DNA from: Sphingomonas aurea
GTDB lineage: Bacteria; Pseudomonadota; Alphaproteobacteria; Sphingomonadales; Sphingomonadaceae
Direction: 5' to 3'
Length of the DNA stretch: 64,000 nucleotides
Assembly (NCBI RefSeq): GCF_030678875.1
Contig: NZ_JAUUDS010000006.1
Coordinates: forward strand, 1-64,000
Part shown: piece after piece, positions 9,531 through 16,791 of the stretch
Numbering within the stretch: position 1 is the first letter of the stretch
Layout of the letters: each line of letters begins with the position of its first letter
The notes under the pieces: generated by a model
What the model was told of the DNA's origin: nothing
What the model saw: the letters and a program-made list of their open reading frames with translations, nothing else
The model's database searches: none
Program-made: the position numbers and the translations under genes

Positions 9531-9616
9531 AGCGTGATCGACCCGGATTGAACCAGCCACCTTGTCTCCCCGGCGGAGGCCGGGGAGGTGCTTCAGTTCC
9601 GGCGGATCACGCTCCA
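9526..9616. repeat. Palindromic-ended repeat, copy 2 (inverted)
   Basis: Reads TCTAGAGCGTGATC at the left and GGATCACGCTCCAG at the right, with a central CCCCGGC/GCCGGGG stem. As its reverse complement it aligns without gaps to the copy at 8453-8542 with roughly 84 percent identity by hand count. The left terminus contributes the TAG stop codon of the phosphatase gene (9528-9530). The right end runs toward the SGNH hydrolase gene. Confidence 0.85.
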
Positions 9617-9665
9617 GCAGCCGATTAAGCCGGTTCTAACCGGCGCGGGCGCAGAAAGCGGCACG

Positions 9666-10385
9666 ATGACGCCCCCCGCCCCCACTCCTGCGATCGACCG
9701 GCGACGCCCGCTGAAGCTGCTGGGCGCCGTCGCGATTTTTGTCGCGATGGTCGGCGGCTACGCGATCCTCGCCGCGCGGCACGCGGCCGACGCGCCGCTG
9801 CCGGGCAGCGAGACGCCGGCGGGACCGTGCACGATCTGGTTCGTCGGCAGCTCGACGATCGCGCGCTGGTCGACGCTGGGGGGTGACATGGCCGGCTGGG
9901 ACGCGCGCCGACGCGGCGTCGACGGCGCGCTGATCCCGACGCTGACCCACCGGTTGCAGCACGAGCCACAAGGTCCGGCGCCGCTCGCCATCGTCTTCTA
10001 TGGCGGCGAGAACGACATCGCCGCCGGCGCGTCCGCCGCCGACACCGCGAGCGCCTTTCGCGCGTTCCTGGCGGCCAAGGTCGCGCAGGTTGGCGCGACG
10101 CCGATGATCGCCCTCACGCTGAAGCCGAGCCCGGCCCGCTCTGTCAACCAGCCGCAGCACGTCCTGTTCGACGACTGGCTGACCCGGTTCGCGGCCAGGC
10201 GGCCCGACCTGGCGGTGGTCGACATCCGGTCCGCCATGTTGGCGGGCGAGGCGCCCGGCGCCTTCTTCGTCGAGGACGGCATCCACATGAACCCGGCCGG
10301 CTATGCGCTGTGGACCGCACGCATCCGGCAGGCGCTGGCCGCGATCGTACCGCCCGGGCGCCGCGCCGCCTGTCGAGCGGGCTGA
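9666..10385 (+). CDS. Membrane-anchored SGNH/GDSL hydrolase
   Basis: Likely a periplasm-facing esterase acting on acyl or acetyl esters of an envelope glycan or lipid. The 239-residue protein has an N-terminal membrane segment (residues 18-37). The SGNH blocks follow: VGSSTIARW (catalytic Ser 62 or 63), GGENDIAAG (Asn 116) and DGIHMNPAGY with the catalytic Asp-His pair. I use the ATG at 9666, because an upstream start would lie in the repeat at 9526-9616. The stop overlaps the next gene's ATG, so hydrolase and acyltransferase are translationally coupled. Confidence 0.8.
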   Translation: MTPPAPTPAIDRRRPLKLLGAVAIFVAMVGGYAILAARHAADAPLPGSETPAGPCTIWFVGSSTIARWSTLGGDMAGWDARRRGVDGALIPTLTHRLQHEPQGPAPLAIVFYGGENDIAAGASAADTASAFRAFLAAKVAQVGATPMIALTLKPSPARSVNQPQHVLFDDWLTRFAARRPDLAVVDIRSAMLAGEAPGAFFVEDGIHMNPAGYALWTARIRQALAAIVPPGRRAACRAG

Positions 10386-11497
10386 TGTCGGCCGCGACGC
10401 AGGGGCGGATCGAGGGGCTGGTCGCGTGGCGCGCACTGCTGATGCTCGGCGGGCTGCTGCTCCACGCCACCATGGGTCGGGAGGACTATGCGCCGTTCGC
10501 GGCCATCAACATCGTCTCCGGATCGTTCCGAATGGGCACGTTCTTCATGATCTCGGGGCTGCTGACCGGCTTCGCGCTGACCCGCCATCCCGACGGGCCG
10601 GAATGGGTGACGCGGCGCCTGCTGCAACTCGCGGTGCCGACGCTGGTCGGGCTGGCGGTGATCTGCCCGGTCGTGCGGATGCTGCTGGTCGCGGGGGAGC
10701 CGGGCTCCACGCCGCCGCTCAGCGTCTATCACCTGTGGTTCATGGTCGCGCTGATGCATTATACCGGGATCGCCTGGCTGGTGGCGCGTGTCGATCGCCG
10801 CTGGCCGCTGTTTCGCCGGGTCGAGAGCGGGACGATGCTCGCGCGGCTGCGTCAGTCGCTGCTGCTGGTCGCGGTCGGCACGCTGGCGTTCCTGCTGATG
10901 GTCGAGACGTCGGCGGCGACCGCCTGGCTGGATGACCAGGGCGAGTCGCTGCTCCGCCACCTGCCTCTGGTCGTCGGCTACGCACCGCTGTTCCTGCTGG
11001 GGCTGGCGTGCGGGCAGATGCCGACGTTGCGGCGTATCCTGACCGGCGGCGTCGGCGTGCCGGCGGCGATCATCGCGGTCGCGACGATGGCCCATCTGGG
11101 CGCGCGCTGGTGGCTGCCGCTGCTGCGGCCGGAGGTCGCCGCCTCGGCCGAACAGCTGCTGCTGATGGCCGGCGCTGCCTGGTGCCCGCCCGCGGCGACG
11201 GCGCTGATCCTGCGCTCCGCGCTCGCGATCCGGCGCGTGCCGGTTGTTCTGGCGCAGCTGTCGGACGCGTCGCTGACCATGTACCTGCTGCACTATCCAC
11301 TGATGCTGGCGGCACGGCTGGCGATCGCGCCGCTGGCGCCGTCGCCCTGGACGGGGTTCGCGGTGATGCTGGTGGCGGGGGGCAGCCTGTCCTACCTGAT
11401 CCACCGCCGCGTCGTGTTGCGCGTGCCGCTGGTGGCGCTGCTGCTGACCGGACGCTGGCCGCGCAGAAGCACCGCCTTGCAGCCCGTAACGGTATAG
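10385..11497 (+). CDS. Acyltransferase family 3 membrane protein
   Basis: A 370-residue polytopic membrane protein (about ten hydrophobic segments) of the AT3/OafA-OpgC type, which moves acyl groups across or onto envelope glycans. Visible family signs are the N-terminal ARRLL-like start of TM1 followed by LLLHATMG (His in the first helix), WFMVALMHYTGIAWL in the middle and LYLLHYPLML near the end. It overlaps the SGNH hydrolase gene by one codon. In many bacteria AT3 and SGNH domains are fused; here the same pair appears as two genes. The substrate is not known. Confidence 0.82.
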   Translation: MSAATQGRIEGLVAWRALLMLGGLLLHATMGREDYAPFAAINIVSGSFRMGTFFMISGLLTGFALTRHPDGPEWVTRRLLQLAVPTLVGLAVICPVVRMLLVAGEPGSTPPLSVYHLWFMVALMHYTGIAWLVARVDRRWPLFRRVESGTMLARLRQSLLLVAVGTLAFLLMVETSAATAWLDDQGESLLRHLPLVVGYAPLFLLGLACGQMPTLRRILTGGVGVPAAIIAVATMAHLGARWWLPLLRPEVAASAEQLLLMAGAAWCPPAATALILRSALAIRRVPVVLAQLSDASLTMYLLHYPLMLAARLAIAPLAPSPWTGFAVMLVAGGSLSYLIHRRVVLRVPLVALLLTGRWPRRSTALQPVTV

Positions 11498-11499
11498 AA

Positions 11500-11902
11500 A
11501 CCGGGGAGCTTCTCGCTCCGCGCCGTCGAAGGTCCGGGGGGTTCTGTTGCCCGGCCCCCCCGGCGGCCGCTGGAATCCCCTTCTGTTGCCCGGTGGGGTC
11601 CGACCGCGCTATCTTGGTGTAACCTTAGGCCGTGAGGCCCTCAGTTACGCCGCAATCGCGAGTGCTTCGTTATCGTTGGCACTTGTGTAATGGGCCGTTG
11701 CGGTGGTCCCATTCCGAGCGAAGAGCAGCGTTTTTCAACACACGTCGATCCTAGTTCGGCCCCTCCAGCTGAGCCGCTCGACCGGCACGCGTCACGCGTA
11801 CTGGCCAAGCGGCGCAAGTGGTGGAGCCGCCGGGTACCGCCCCCGGGTCCGCTGCGTCTATTGCGCGCCGCCTTTTATCGCCATAGCCGGGCGAACCCGG
11901 CA
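11500..11902 (-). ncRNA. ssrA: Two-piece (circularly permuted) tmRNA
   Basis: tmRNA rescues stalled ribosomes and adds a degradation tag. On the minus strand the acceptor piece comes first, about 11885 down to 11819, ending CGGCTCCACCA. A 55-base intervening segment (11764-11818) is presumably removed. The coding piece starts at 11763 with GGGGCCGAACTAGGATCGAC. GGGGCCG pairs with CGGCTCC, including the tmRNA-typical G-U at position 3. The tag frame at 11680-11645 encodes ANDNEALAIAA and a TAA stop. GCAGCG in the acceptor can pair with CGCTGC of the coding piece (helix 2). Two CCGGGCAACAGAA blocks mark the pseudoknots. The T-loop is GGCGGTA, not TTCGA. Outer ends are approximate. Confidence 0.95.
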
Positions 11903-11908
11903 CAAGCG

Positions 11909-11937
11909 GATATAGGGTGGCACGCGGCCGGGTGCAA
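11909..11937 (-). promoter_or_regulatory. Sigma-70-type promoter of ssrA
   Basis: On the minus strand TTGCAC (11937-11932) and TATATC (11914-11909) are separated by exactly 17 bases. Transcription would start near 11902, just before a GCCGGG-TTCG-CCCGGC hairpin (11901-11886) that would form the leader of the tmRNA precursor. Confidence 0.7.
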
Positions 11938-12022
11938 ACGGCTTTCGCATATGGCGAATCCGCGGTCTGGTCGGTCTTGCCGCCTTTTCCTCGCCCTAAA
12001 GCAGGTGCATAGCGCGCGCATC

Positions 12023-12454
12023 ATGTTGACCCAGCGTTCCCGATACGGCCTGCGCGCGATGCTGTTCCTCGCCAGGCAGCCCGTCGACGGCCCGCCCACG
12101 CCGATGGCGCGCATCGCGGTGGAGGCGAATGTCCCCCGCAAGTTCCTGGAGCTGATCCTCGCCGACCTGCGCGATGCCAGCCTGGTACTGAGCCACCGCG
12201 GCAAGCTGGGCGGCTATTATCTAGCGCGGCCGGCGCACCTGATCTCGCTCGGCGACATCATCCGGGTGATCGAGGGGCCGCTGGCGCTGGTACCCTGTGT
12301 CAGCCGTACCGCCTATCGCCGCTGCCTGGACTGCAAGAGCGAGGCGGACTGCGCCATTCGCCACGCGATGATGCGCGTGCGCGACGAGACCGCGCGCATC
12401 CTCGACGGCACCAGCCTGGCCGACGCGACCGCCGACGACCTCGCCGCCGCCTGA
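12023..12454 (+). CDS. Rrf2 family transcriptional regulator
   Basis: A 143-residue winged-helix regulator of the Rrf2/IscR/CymR type. The N-terminal helix-turn-helix region contains LTQRSRYGLRAMLFLA and the wing GKLGGYYLARP. The C-terminal part has four cysteines (CVSRTAYRRCLDCKSEADC) placed roughly where IscR/NsrR-type sensors hold an Fe-S cluster, so it may sense iron-sulfur status, cysteine supply or oxidative/nitrosative stress. I take the ATG at 12023; a longer reading upstream would run across the ssrA gene. It stands alone, so its targets are not evident. Confidence 0.88.
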   Translation: MLTQRSRYGLRAMLFLARQPVDGPPTPMARIAVEANVPRKFLELILADLRDASLVLSHRGKLGGYYLARPAHLISLGDIIRVIEGPLALVPCVSRTAYRRCLDCKSEADCAIRHAMMRVRDETARILDGTSLADATADDLAAA

Positions 12455-12468
12455 TCCTTGCACATGAA

Positions 12469-12500
12469 GATCCCCGGTGGCGCGGTGGCCACCGGGGATC
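12469..12500. terminator. Strong hairpin between convergent genes
   Basis: A perfect 13-base stem (GATCCCCGGTGGC and its complement) with a six-base loop, 14 bases after the Rrf2 gene. It lies between this gene and the convergent PEP-CTERM gene and could stop transcription from both sides, although only a short T-run follows on the plus strand. Confidence 0.6.
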
Positions 12501-12513
12501 GCGTTTCCGAATC

Positions 12514-12538
12514 CTCCGGCGGAGCATGTCCGCCGGAG
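12514..12538 (-). terminator. Hairpin downstream of the PEP-CTERM gene
   Basis: A perfect ten-base stem CTCCGGCGGA / TCCGCCGGAG with a five-base loop, ten bases beyond the stop codon of the minus-strand PEP-CTERM gene. It has no clear U-run, so it may act as a 3'-end stabiliser or with the neighbouring hairpin. Confidence 0.5.
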
Positions 12539-12548
12539 AGTGTCGGCA

Positions 12549-13265
12549 TCAGGCGTAGACGGCGTTGGTGCTGCGGCGGCGATAGCGGGTCGCACCGGCG
12601 ACCATGCCGAAGCCGACCAGCATCATCGCCCAGGTGGCGGGCTCGGGCACCGCGGCCACGTTCAGGACGCCGAACACGTCGGCCGAGGCGTTGCCGCCCT
12701 CACGGACGTGGAACTCGCGAGCGGTCGAGTCCAGGAAGCCGTCGCCGACCACATTGGTAAAGCCCTTCAGCTGGAAGGTATAGGACTGGCCGTTCACGGT
12801 GAAGATGTCCGAAGTCACCAGCGAGTCGAACGTGACATAGTCGGCGTTCTCGTCAGCGGTGCCGGTGTTCGGCGTGTTGTTCAGCTTCATCATGAAGCTC
12901 TTGGTGAAGGCGCCGATCGCCGGATCCGAGAAGTTGAAGCCGAGGTTCAGGCCCAGGCTGTTCAGCTCGGTGCCGTTGTTGACGGTGCCGTTGTAGTAGG
13001 AGAGCGAACCGACCTTGAACTGCTGACCGACCGTCGCCGAGAACGGCGTGTTGGCGGCGAAGGTCATCTGGTTGACCTTGGCGCCATCGGCCGCGACGCC
13101 CCAGGTCACGGCGTTGGTGCCGATGCCGGTGAAGGTAGCGGTGCTGGGCTTGGCATCGGTGAAAGTCGCCGTCGTGGTGCCGGTGACGTTGGACGCTGCC
13201 TGTGCGCTCGTGGCGGCAATGAACGATGCGGTGGCGATTGCTGCGATCTTCAGAACGTTCTTCAT
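12549..13265 (-). CDS. PEP-CTERM sorted exoprotein
   Basis: A 238-residue exported protein. It has a signal peptide (MKNVLKIAAIATASFIAATSAQA), a Thr/Asn-rich beta body of about 180 residues resembling a choice-of-anchor domain, and a C-terminal sorting signal VPEPATWAMMLVGFGMVAG followed by RYRRR. PEP-CTERM signals are recognised by exosortase, which cleaves and anchors such proteins during surface or exopolysaccharide assembly. No exosortase is in the window. It is monocistronic. The upstream 170 bases are A+T-rich and contain a CCCCGTG/CACGGGG stem (13319-13345), which would lie in the 5' untranslated region. Confidence 0.88.
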   Translation of the reverse strand: MKNVLKIAAIATASFIAATSAQAASNVTGTTTATFTDAKPSTATFTGIGTNAVTWGVAADGAKVNQMTFAANTPFSATVGQQFKVGSLSYYNGTVNNGTELNSLGLNLGFNFSDPAIGAFTKSFMMKLNNTPNTGTADENADYVTFDSLVTSDIFTVNGQSYTFQLKGFTNVVGDGFLDSTAREFHVREGGNASADVFGVLNVAAVPEPATWAMMLVGFGMVAGATRYRRRSTNAVYA

Positions 13266-13434
13266 GACTAATCCCCTGTTTACTAGAATAACTGTCGGGG
13301 ATTTGTCTGCGTCAGCAACCCCGTGGTCATTCTCTAGTCACGGGGCTGCCTAACAATCTCTGGTTAAAATCTTCAAGACTATCCAATTGTGGGAATTAAC
13401 TATCTAAGCGCCTAATCGATCGCCGCCAAGTTTT

Positions 13435-13872
13435 TTACCTCCGGCGCAACTCGTCACGGATTTCGCGCAGCAGGGCCACGTCTGCAGGCTCCGGAGCCGA
13501 TTCGGCCGGCGCCTTGCCCCGCTCGAAGGCGCTCATGGCCCGATTGGCGGCGCGTACGACCAGGAAGATGATGAAGGCGACGATCAGGAAATTGACCAGC
13601 ACGGTGACGAACTCGCCGTAGCCGAGCAGCGGCACGCCTGCCTTTTTCAGTGCGGCATAGTCGCTCGATCCCTGAAGCGCCGCCGGCACCGGGCCCATCA
13701 CCAGGAAATAGCTGGAGAAATCGAGACCGCCAAAGATCTTGCCGATCACCGGCATCAGGATATCGTCGGTCAGCGATGTCACGATGCGCCCGAACGCCGC
13801 GCCGATGATGACTGCCACCGCCAGGTCGAGCACGTTGCCGCGCATGACGAAGGCCCTGAATTCCTTGAGCAT
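13435..13872 (-). CDS. mscL: Large-conductance mechanosensitive channel
   Basis: MscL opens under membrane tension to release solutes during osmotic downshock. The 145-residue protein begins MLKEFRAFVMRGNVLDLAVA, with the amphipathic N-helix and TM1 (AVIIGAAFGRIVTSL), then a periplasmic loop, TM2 (LVNFLIVAFIIFLVV) and a charged C-terminal bundle ending LLREIRDELRRR. I prefer the ATG at 13872; a GTG one codon earlier is less likely given the GGGGT ribosome site. It is divergent from lemA, with about 110 bases between them. Confidence 0.96.
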   Translation of the reverse strand: MLKEFRAFVMRGNVLDLAVAVIIGAAFGRIVTSLTDDILMPVIGKIFGGLDFSSYFLVMGPVPAALQGSSDYAALKKAGVPLLGYGEFVTVLVNFLIVAFIIFLVVRAANRAMSAFERGKAPAESAPEPADVALLREIRDELRRR

Positions 13873-13983
13873 CACTCGACCCCTTTGCCGTTTACCACGG
13901 GGCGAGGCTATCGGACGATTGCCCCTTCGCCAAGCGGCACAACTGTCCTATATCAATAGGACAGGTTTCAGGAGCCAACACCC

Positions 13984-14577
13984 ATGCATCGTGCCTTTGC
14001 CCGTCCCGCCCTCGTCGCCGGTCTCGCGCTGACGCTCGCCGGTTGCGGCATCAATTCGATCCCGACCGCAGAGGAAGAGGTGAAGGCGCGCTGGGCCGAT
14101 GTGCAGAATGATTACCAGCGCCGCGCCGACCTGATCCCCAACCTGGTCGCGACGGTAAAGGCCGCCGGCGCGCAGGAGAAGGACATCCTGACCGAGGTGA
14201 CCCAGGCGCGCGCCAGCGCCAATCAGGTGAAGGTCAGCGGCGAGCAGCTGACCGATCCGAGGGCCGTCGCCAATTTCGAGCGCGCGCAGAACGCGGTCAC
14301 CCTGTCGCTGCAACGGCTGCAGGAGGCGTATCCCGAGCTGAAGTCGCAGGGCAACTACACCACCCTGATGAGCCAGCTGGAGGGGACCGAGAACCGCATC
14401 AACATCGCCCGGCGCGACTATAACCAGGCGGTGCAGGCGTATAACACCCGCATCCGCACCTTCCCCGACGCGGTCGGCGCGCGCATCTTCTACGGTGCCA
14501 AGCCGATCACCCCGTTCCAGGCGACGACGCCGGGTGCCGAGACCGCGCCGACCGTCAATTTCGGGAATGCGAGCTGA
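13984..14577 (+). CDS. lemA: LemA family lipoprotein
   Basis: A 197-residue membrane-anchored helical protein of unknown role. The signal peptide ends in the lipobox LAGC (Cys 21). The LemA signatures EEEVKARWADVQNDYQRR, DLIPNLVATVKAAG and YNQAVQAYNTRIRTFPD follow, covering almost the whole protein as antiparallel helices. The two TPM-domain genes follow closely (8 bases, then overlapping). LemA and TPM proteins often occur together, which suggests that they work in one envelope-associated complex. Confidence 0.92.
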   Translation: MHRAFARPALVAGLALTLAGCGINSIPTAEEEVKARWADVQNDYQRRADLIPNLVATVKAAGAQEKDILTEVTQARASANQVKVSGEQLTDPRAVANFERAQNAVTLSLQRLQEAYPELKSQGNYTTLMSQLEGTENRINIARRDYNQAVQAYNTRIRTFPDAVGARIFYGAKPITPFQATTPGAETAPTVNFGNAS

Positions 14578-14585
14578 GCCGCGCC

Positions 14586-15479
14586 GTGCGCGAGCTGATG
14601 ATCCTGTGGCGGTTTGCTGTGGCCCTGCTGCTGCTCGTGGCGGGGTCGGCGGCGAGCGCGCAGACCTTTCCGAAGTTCACCGGGCTGGTCGTCGATGCGG
14701 CGAACGTCCTGCCGCCTGACGTGGAAGCGTCGCTGACTGCCAAGCTGGAGGCGTTGCAGAAGACGCAGCACCGCCAGCTGGTGGTCGTCACCGTGCCCGA
14801 TACGCAGGGCTATCCGCTGGAGGATTACGGATACCGGCTGGGGCGTGAATGGGGGGTTGGCCTGCGCGACGTGAACAACGGCGCGATCCTGTTCGCGGCA
14901 CCCGGCAACCCCGCCGGCCAGCGCGGCCCGCGGATCGAGGTCGGGCGCGGGCTGGAGCCGGTGCTGACCGACGCGATGTCGAGCGTGATCGTCCGCCAGA
15001 CGATGATGCCGCTGATCCGCGCCGACCAGGTGCCGCAGGCGTTCGTCGCCGGCACCGACGCGATCATCGCGCAGCTCTCCGCCAGTCCCGACGAGGCGAA
15101 GGCGCGCACCGACGCCGCCGCCGCCGAGTTCGACAAGACGCACCGGCGCGGATCAGCAGGCGGGGGCGACGTACCGCTGGGCCTGATCTTCTGGGGGATG
15201 GTCATGGCGTTCGCCCTCCTCTCCTTCGCGCGCCATCGCGGCGGGCGCGGGCGGCGGTATCGCAGCGAGGACGGCGGCAGCGGCGTGCTGCCGATCGTGC
15301 TGTGGGGCATCGCCAACGAGATCGGCCGGCGTGGCGGCGGTGGCGGCTGGGGTGATTCCGGCGGCAGCGGCTGGGGCGGCGGTGGTGGTGGCGGCAGCGA
15401 TGGCAGCTGGGGCGGCGGCGGCTTTACCGGCGGCGGTGGCGGCGATTTCGGGGGCGGTGGCGCCTCGGGGGACTGGTGA
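14586..15479 (+). CDS. TPM domain membrane protein with glycine-rich tail
   Basis: A 297-residue protein with a signal peptide (ending near SAASA, residue 25) and a TPM_phosphatase (YgcG-type) domain over residues 28-170, including VNNGAILFAAP and VGRGLEPVLTD. A membrane segment FWGMVMAFALLSFA follows, then a tail of about 50 residues made almost only of Gly, Trp and Ser. Related TPM domains bind metals or have weak phosphatase activity; some help photosystem assembly. The GTG at 14586 is chosen; the ATG at 14598 is an alternative. Its stop overlaps the next start. Confidence 0.82.
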   Translation: MRELMILWRFAVALLLLVAGSAASAQTFPKFTGLVVDAANVLPPDVEASLTAKLEALQKTQHRQLVVVTVPDTQGYPLEDYGYRLGREWGVGLRDVNNGAILFAAPGNPAGQRGPRIEVGRGLEPVLTDAMSSVIVRQTMMPLIRADQVPQAFVAGTDAIIAQLSASPDEAKARTDAAAAEFDKTHRRGSAGGGDVPLGLIFWGMVMAFALLSFARHRGGRGRRYRSEDGGSGVLPIVLWGIANEIGRRGGGGGWGDSGGSGWGGGGGGGSDGSWGGGGFTGGGGGDFGGGGASGDW

Positions 15480-16150
15480 TGCGGCTGACCGATGCCGACC
15501 GTGCCCGCGTCGCCGCCGCGGTGACCGCGGCGGAGGCGGATACTGATGGCGAGATCGTGACCATCGTCGCCGGCCGGTCGGACGCCTATCACGATGTCGC
15601 GCTGCACTGGGCAGTGCTGGCGATGTTGCTGGTGCTGGCGCTGCTCGCCTCGATTCCGAACGCGGCGGAGGGCCTGCACGCGCTGGTCGCCGATCCCTGG
15701 GGTGAGGCGCCGTCGTCGCGGATGCTGTTCACGCTGGCGCTGGTCGTGGTGACGCTCACCTTCCTCGCCGTGCGGGTCACGCTCGCCTGGGCGCCGCTGC
15801 GCATGGCGCTGACGCCCAGGGCGACGCGGGCACGCCGGGTGCGGCGCCGCGCGCTGATGCTGTTCCGAACCGCCGCCGAGGCGCGCACCCGCGCTGCGAC
15901 CGGCGTGCTCCTCTACCTGTCGCTCGCCGAACATCGGGCAGAGATCGTCGCCGACGCGCCGATCCACAGCCGCGTCGCGCCAGAGGTGTGGGGCGAGGCG
16001 ATGGCGGCACTGATCGTCGCGGTGAAGGACGGCCGCCCCGGCGACGGCATGGCCGACGCGGTCACCCGGATCGGCGCGATCCTGGCCGCCCACTTCCCGC
16101 GCTCGCCCGACGACACCAACGAACTGCCGGATCGACTGATCGAATTATGA
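15479..16150 (+). CDS. TPM domain membrane protein (second paralogue)
   Basis: A 223-residue protein. It starts with a short TPM-like segment (LTDADRARVAAAVTAAEADTD), contains two long membrane segments around residues 43-65 and 82-103, and ends with a cytoplasmic or periplasmic domain holding LYLSLAEHRAEIVAD and a VWGEAMAALI helix. This is the layout of the DUF2207/TPM proteins found beside LemA. The ATG at 15479 overlaps the preceding TGA, and its own stop overlaps the NUDIX gene, so the four genes from lemA form one translational unit. Confidence 0.75.
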   Translation: MRLTDADRARVAAAVTAAEADTDGEIVTIVAGRSDAYHDVALHWAVLAMLLVLALLASIPNAAEGLHALVADPWGEAPSSRMLFTLALVVVTLTFLAVRVTLAWAPLRMALTPRATRARRVRRRALMLFRTAAEARTRAATGVLLYLSLAEHRAEIVADAPIHSRVAPEVWGEAMAALIVAVKDGRPGDGMADAVTRIGAILAAHFPRSPDDTNELPDRLIEL

Positions 16151-16653
16151 CCGAGACGATGTGGGAGGGCCGTTTCCTCGCGGTCCGCAAGAACGGCACC
16201 TGGGAATATGCCGAGCGGCAGGGGCAGATCGGCGCGGCGGTGATCGTCGCGATCGACGATGCGGACCGGCTGGTGCTGGTCGAGCAGCACCGCATCCCCA
16301 TCGGTCGGCGCACGCTGGAACTGCCCGCCGGGCTGGTCGGCGACGAGGACGCCGGCGAATCGCTCGCCGATGCCGCCGCGCGCGAGCTGGAGGAGGAGAC
16401 GGGATACCGCCCGGCAAACGTTGAGGAGCTGGGCCTGTTCTATTCCTCGCCCGGCATGACCTCGGAGAGCTTCACCATCGTCCGCGCGACCGGCCTGACG
16501 AAAGTGGGTGAGGGCGGCGGCTCGGCGGAGGAGGACATCACCGTCCATCTCGTACCCATCGCCGAGGTCCCGGCCTATGTGCGCCGCGCGCGCGAGACGG
16601 GGCTGGGGATCGACGCGAAGATGCTGCTGGTGCTCGACTACGCGACGATGTGA
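16147..16653 (+). CDS. NUDIX hydrolase, ADP-ribose pyrophosphatase type
   Basis: Probably hydrolyses ADP-ribose or a related nucleotide sugar to AMP and a sugar phosphate. The 168-residue protein has a complete NUDIX box between Gly 65 and Tyr 87 (GDEDAGE, then RELEEETGY). It also has the ELPAGLV segment before it and SSPGMTSE after it, typical of NudF/ADPRase-like enzymes. The ATG overlaps the preceding TPM gene's stop (ATGA). It is the last gene of the lemA run; a repeat hairpin follows nine bases later. Confidence 0.85.
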   Translation: MTETMWEGRFLAVRKNGTWEYAERQGQIGAAVIVAIDDADRLVLVEQHRIPIGRRTLELPAGLVGDEDAGESLADAAARELEEETGYRPANVEELGLFYSSPGMTSESFTIVRATGLTKVGEGGGSAEEDITVHLVPIAEVPAYVRRARETGLGIDAKMLLVLDYATM

Positions 16654-16661
16654 GGACGCCA

Positions 16662-16785
16662 GATCCTCCCCTGCAAGGGGAGGGGGACCGCCGCGCAGCG
16701 GTGGTGAAGGGGTGTCCCCCTCTCGATAGCGCGACACCCCTGCGTCAGCGCTACGCGCTGCCACCTCCCCTTGCAGGGGAGGATC
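16662..16785. repeat. Intergenic palindromic repeat (same family as in truB)
   Basis: A 124 bp element between the NUDIX gene and the convergent NDUFS4-like gene. It begins GATCCTCCCCTGCAAGGGG and ends with the reverse complement, giving 22-base inverted termini, each of which is itself a small hairpin. The interior holds GGGGGACCG, a small stem, GGTGGTG and a G-run, the same arrangement as the truB insertion at 4925-5061. Lying between two convergent genes, it could serve as a bidirectional terminator. Confidence 0.88.
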
Positions 16786-16791
16786 GGCGAA

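Noticed and set aside
8453..9616. Composite transposon around the phosphatase gene
   Set aside because: No transposase gene and no target-site duplication is visible at either end; only the inverted repeats are supported.
11690..12022. N-terminal extension of the Rrf2 regulator reading frame
   Set aside because: It runs across the ssrA acceptor and coding pieces on the other strand and has no Rrf2-like sequence; the family start is at 12023.
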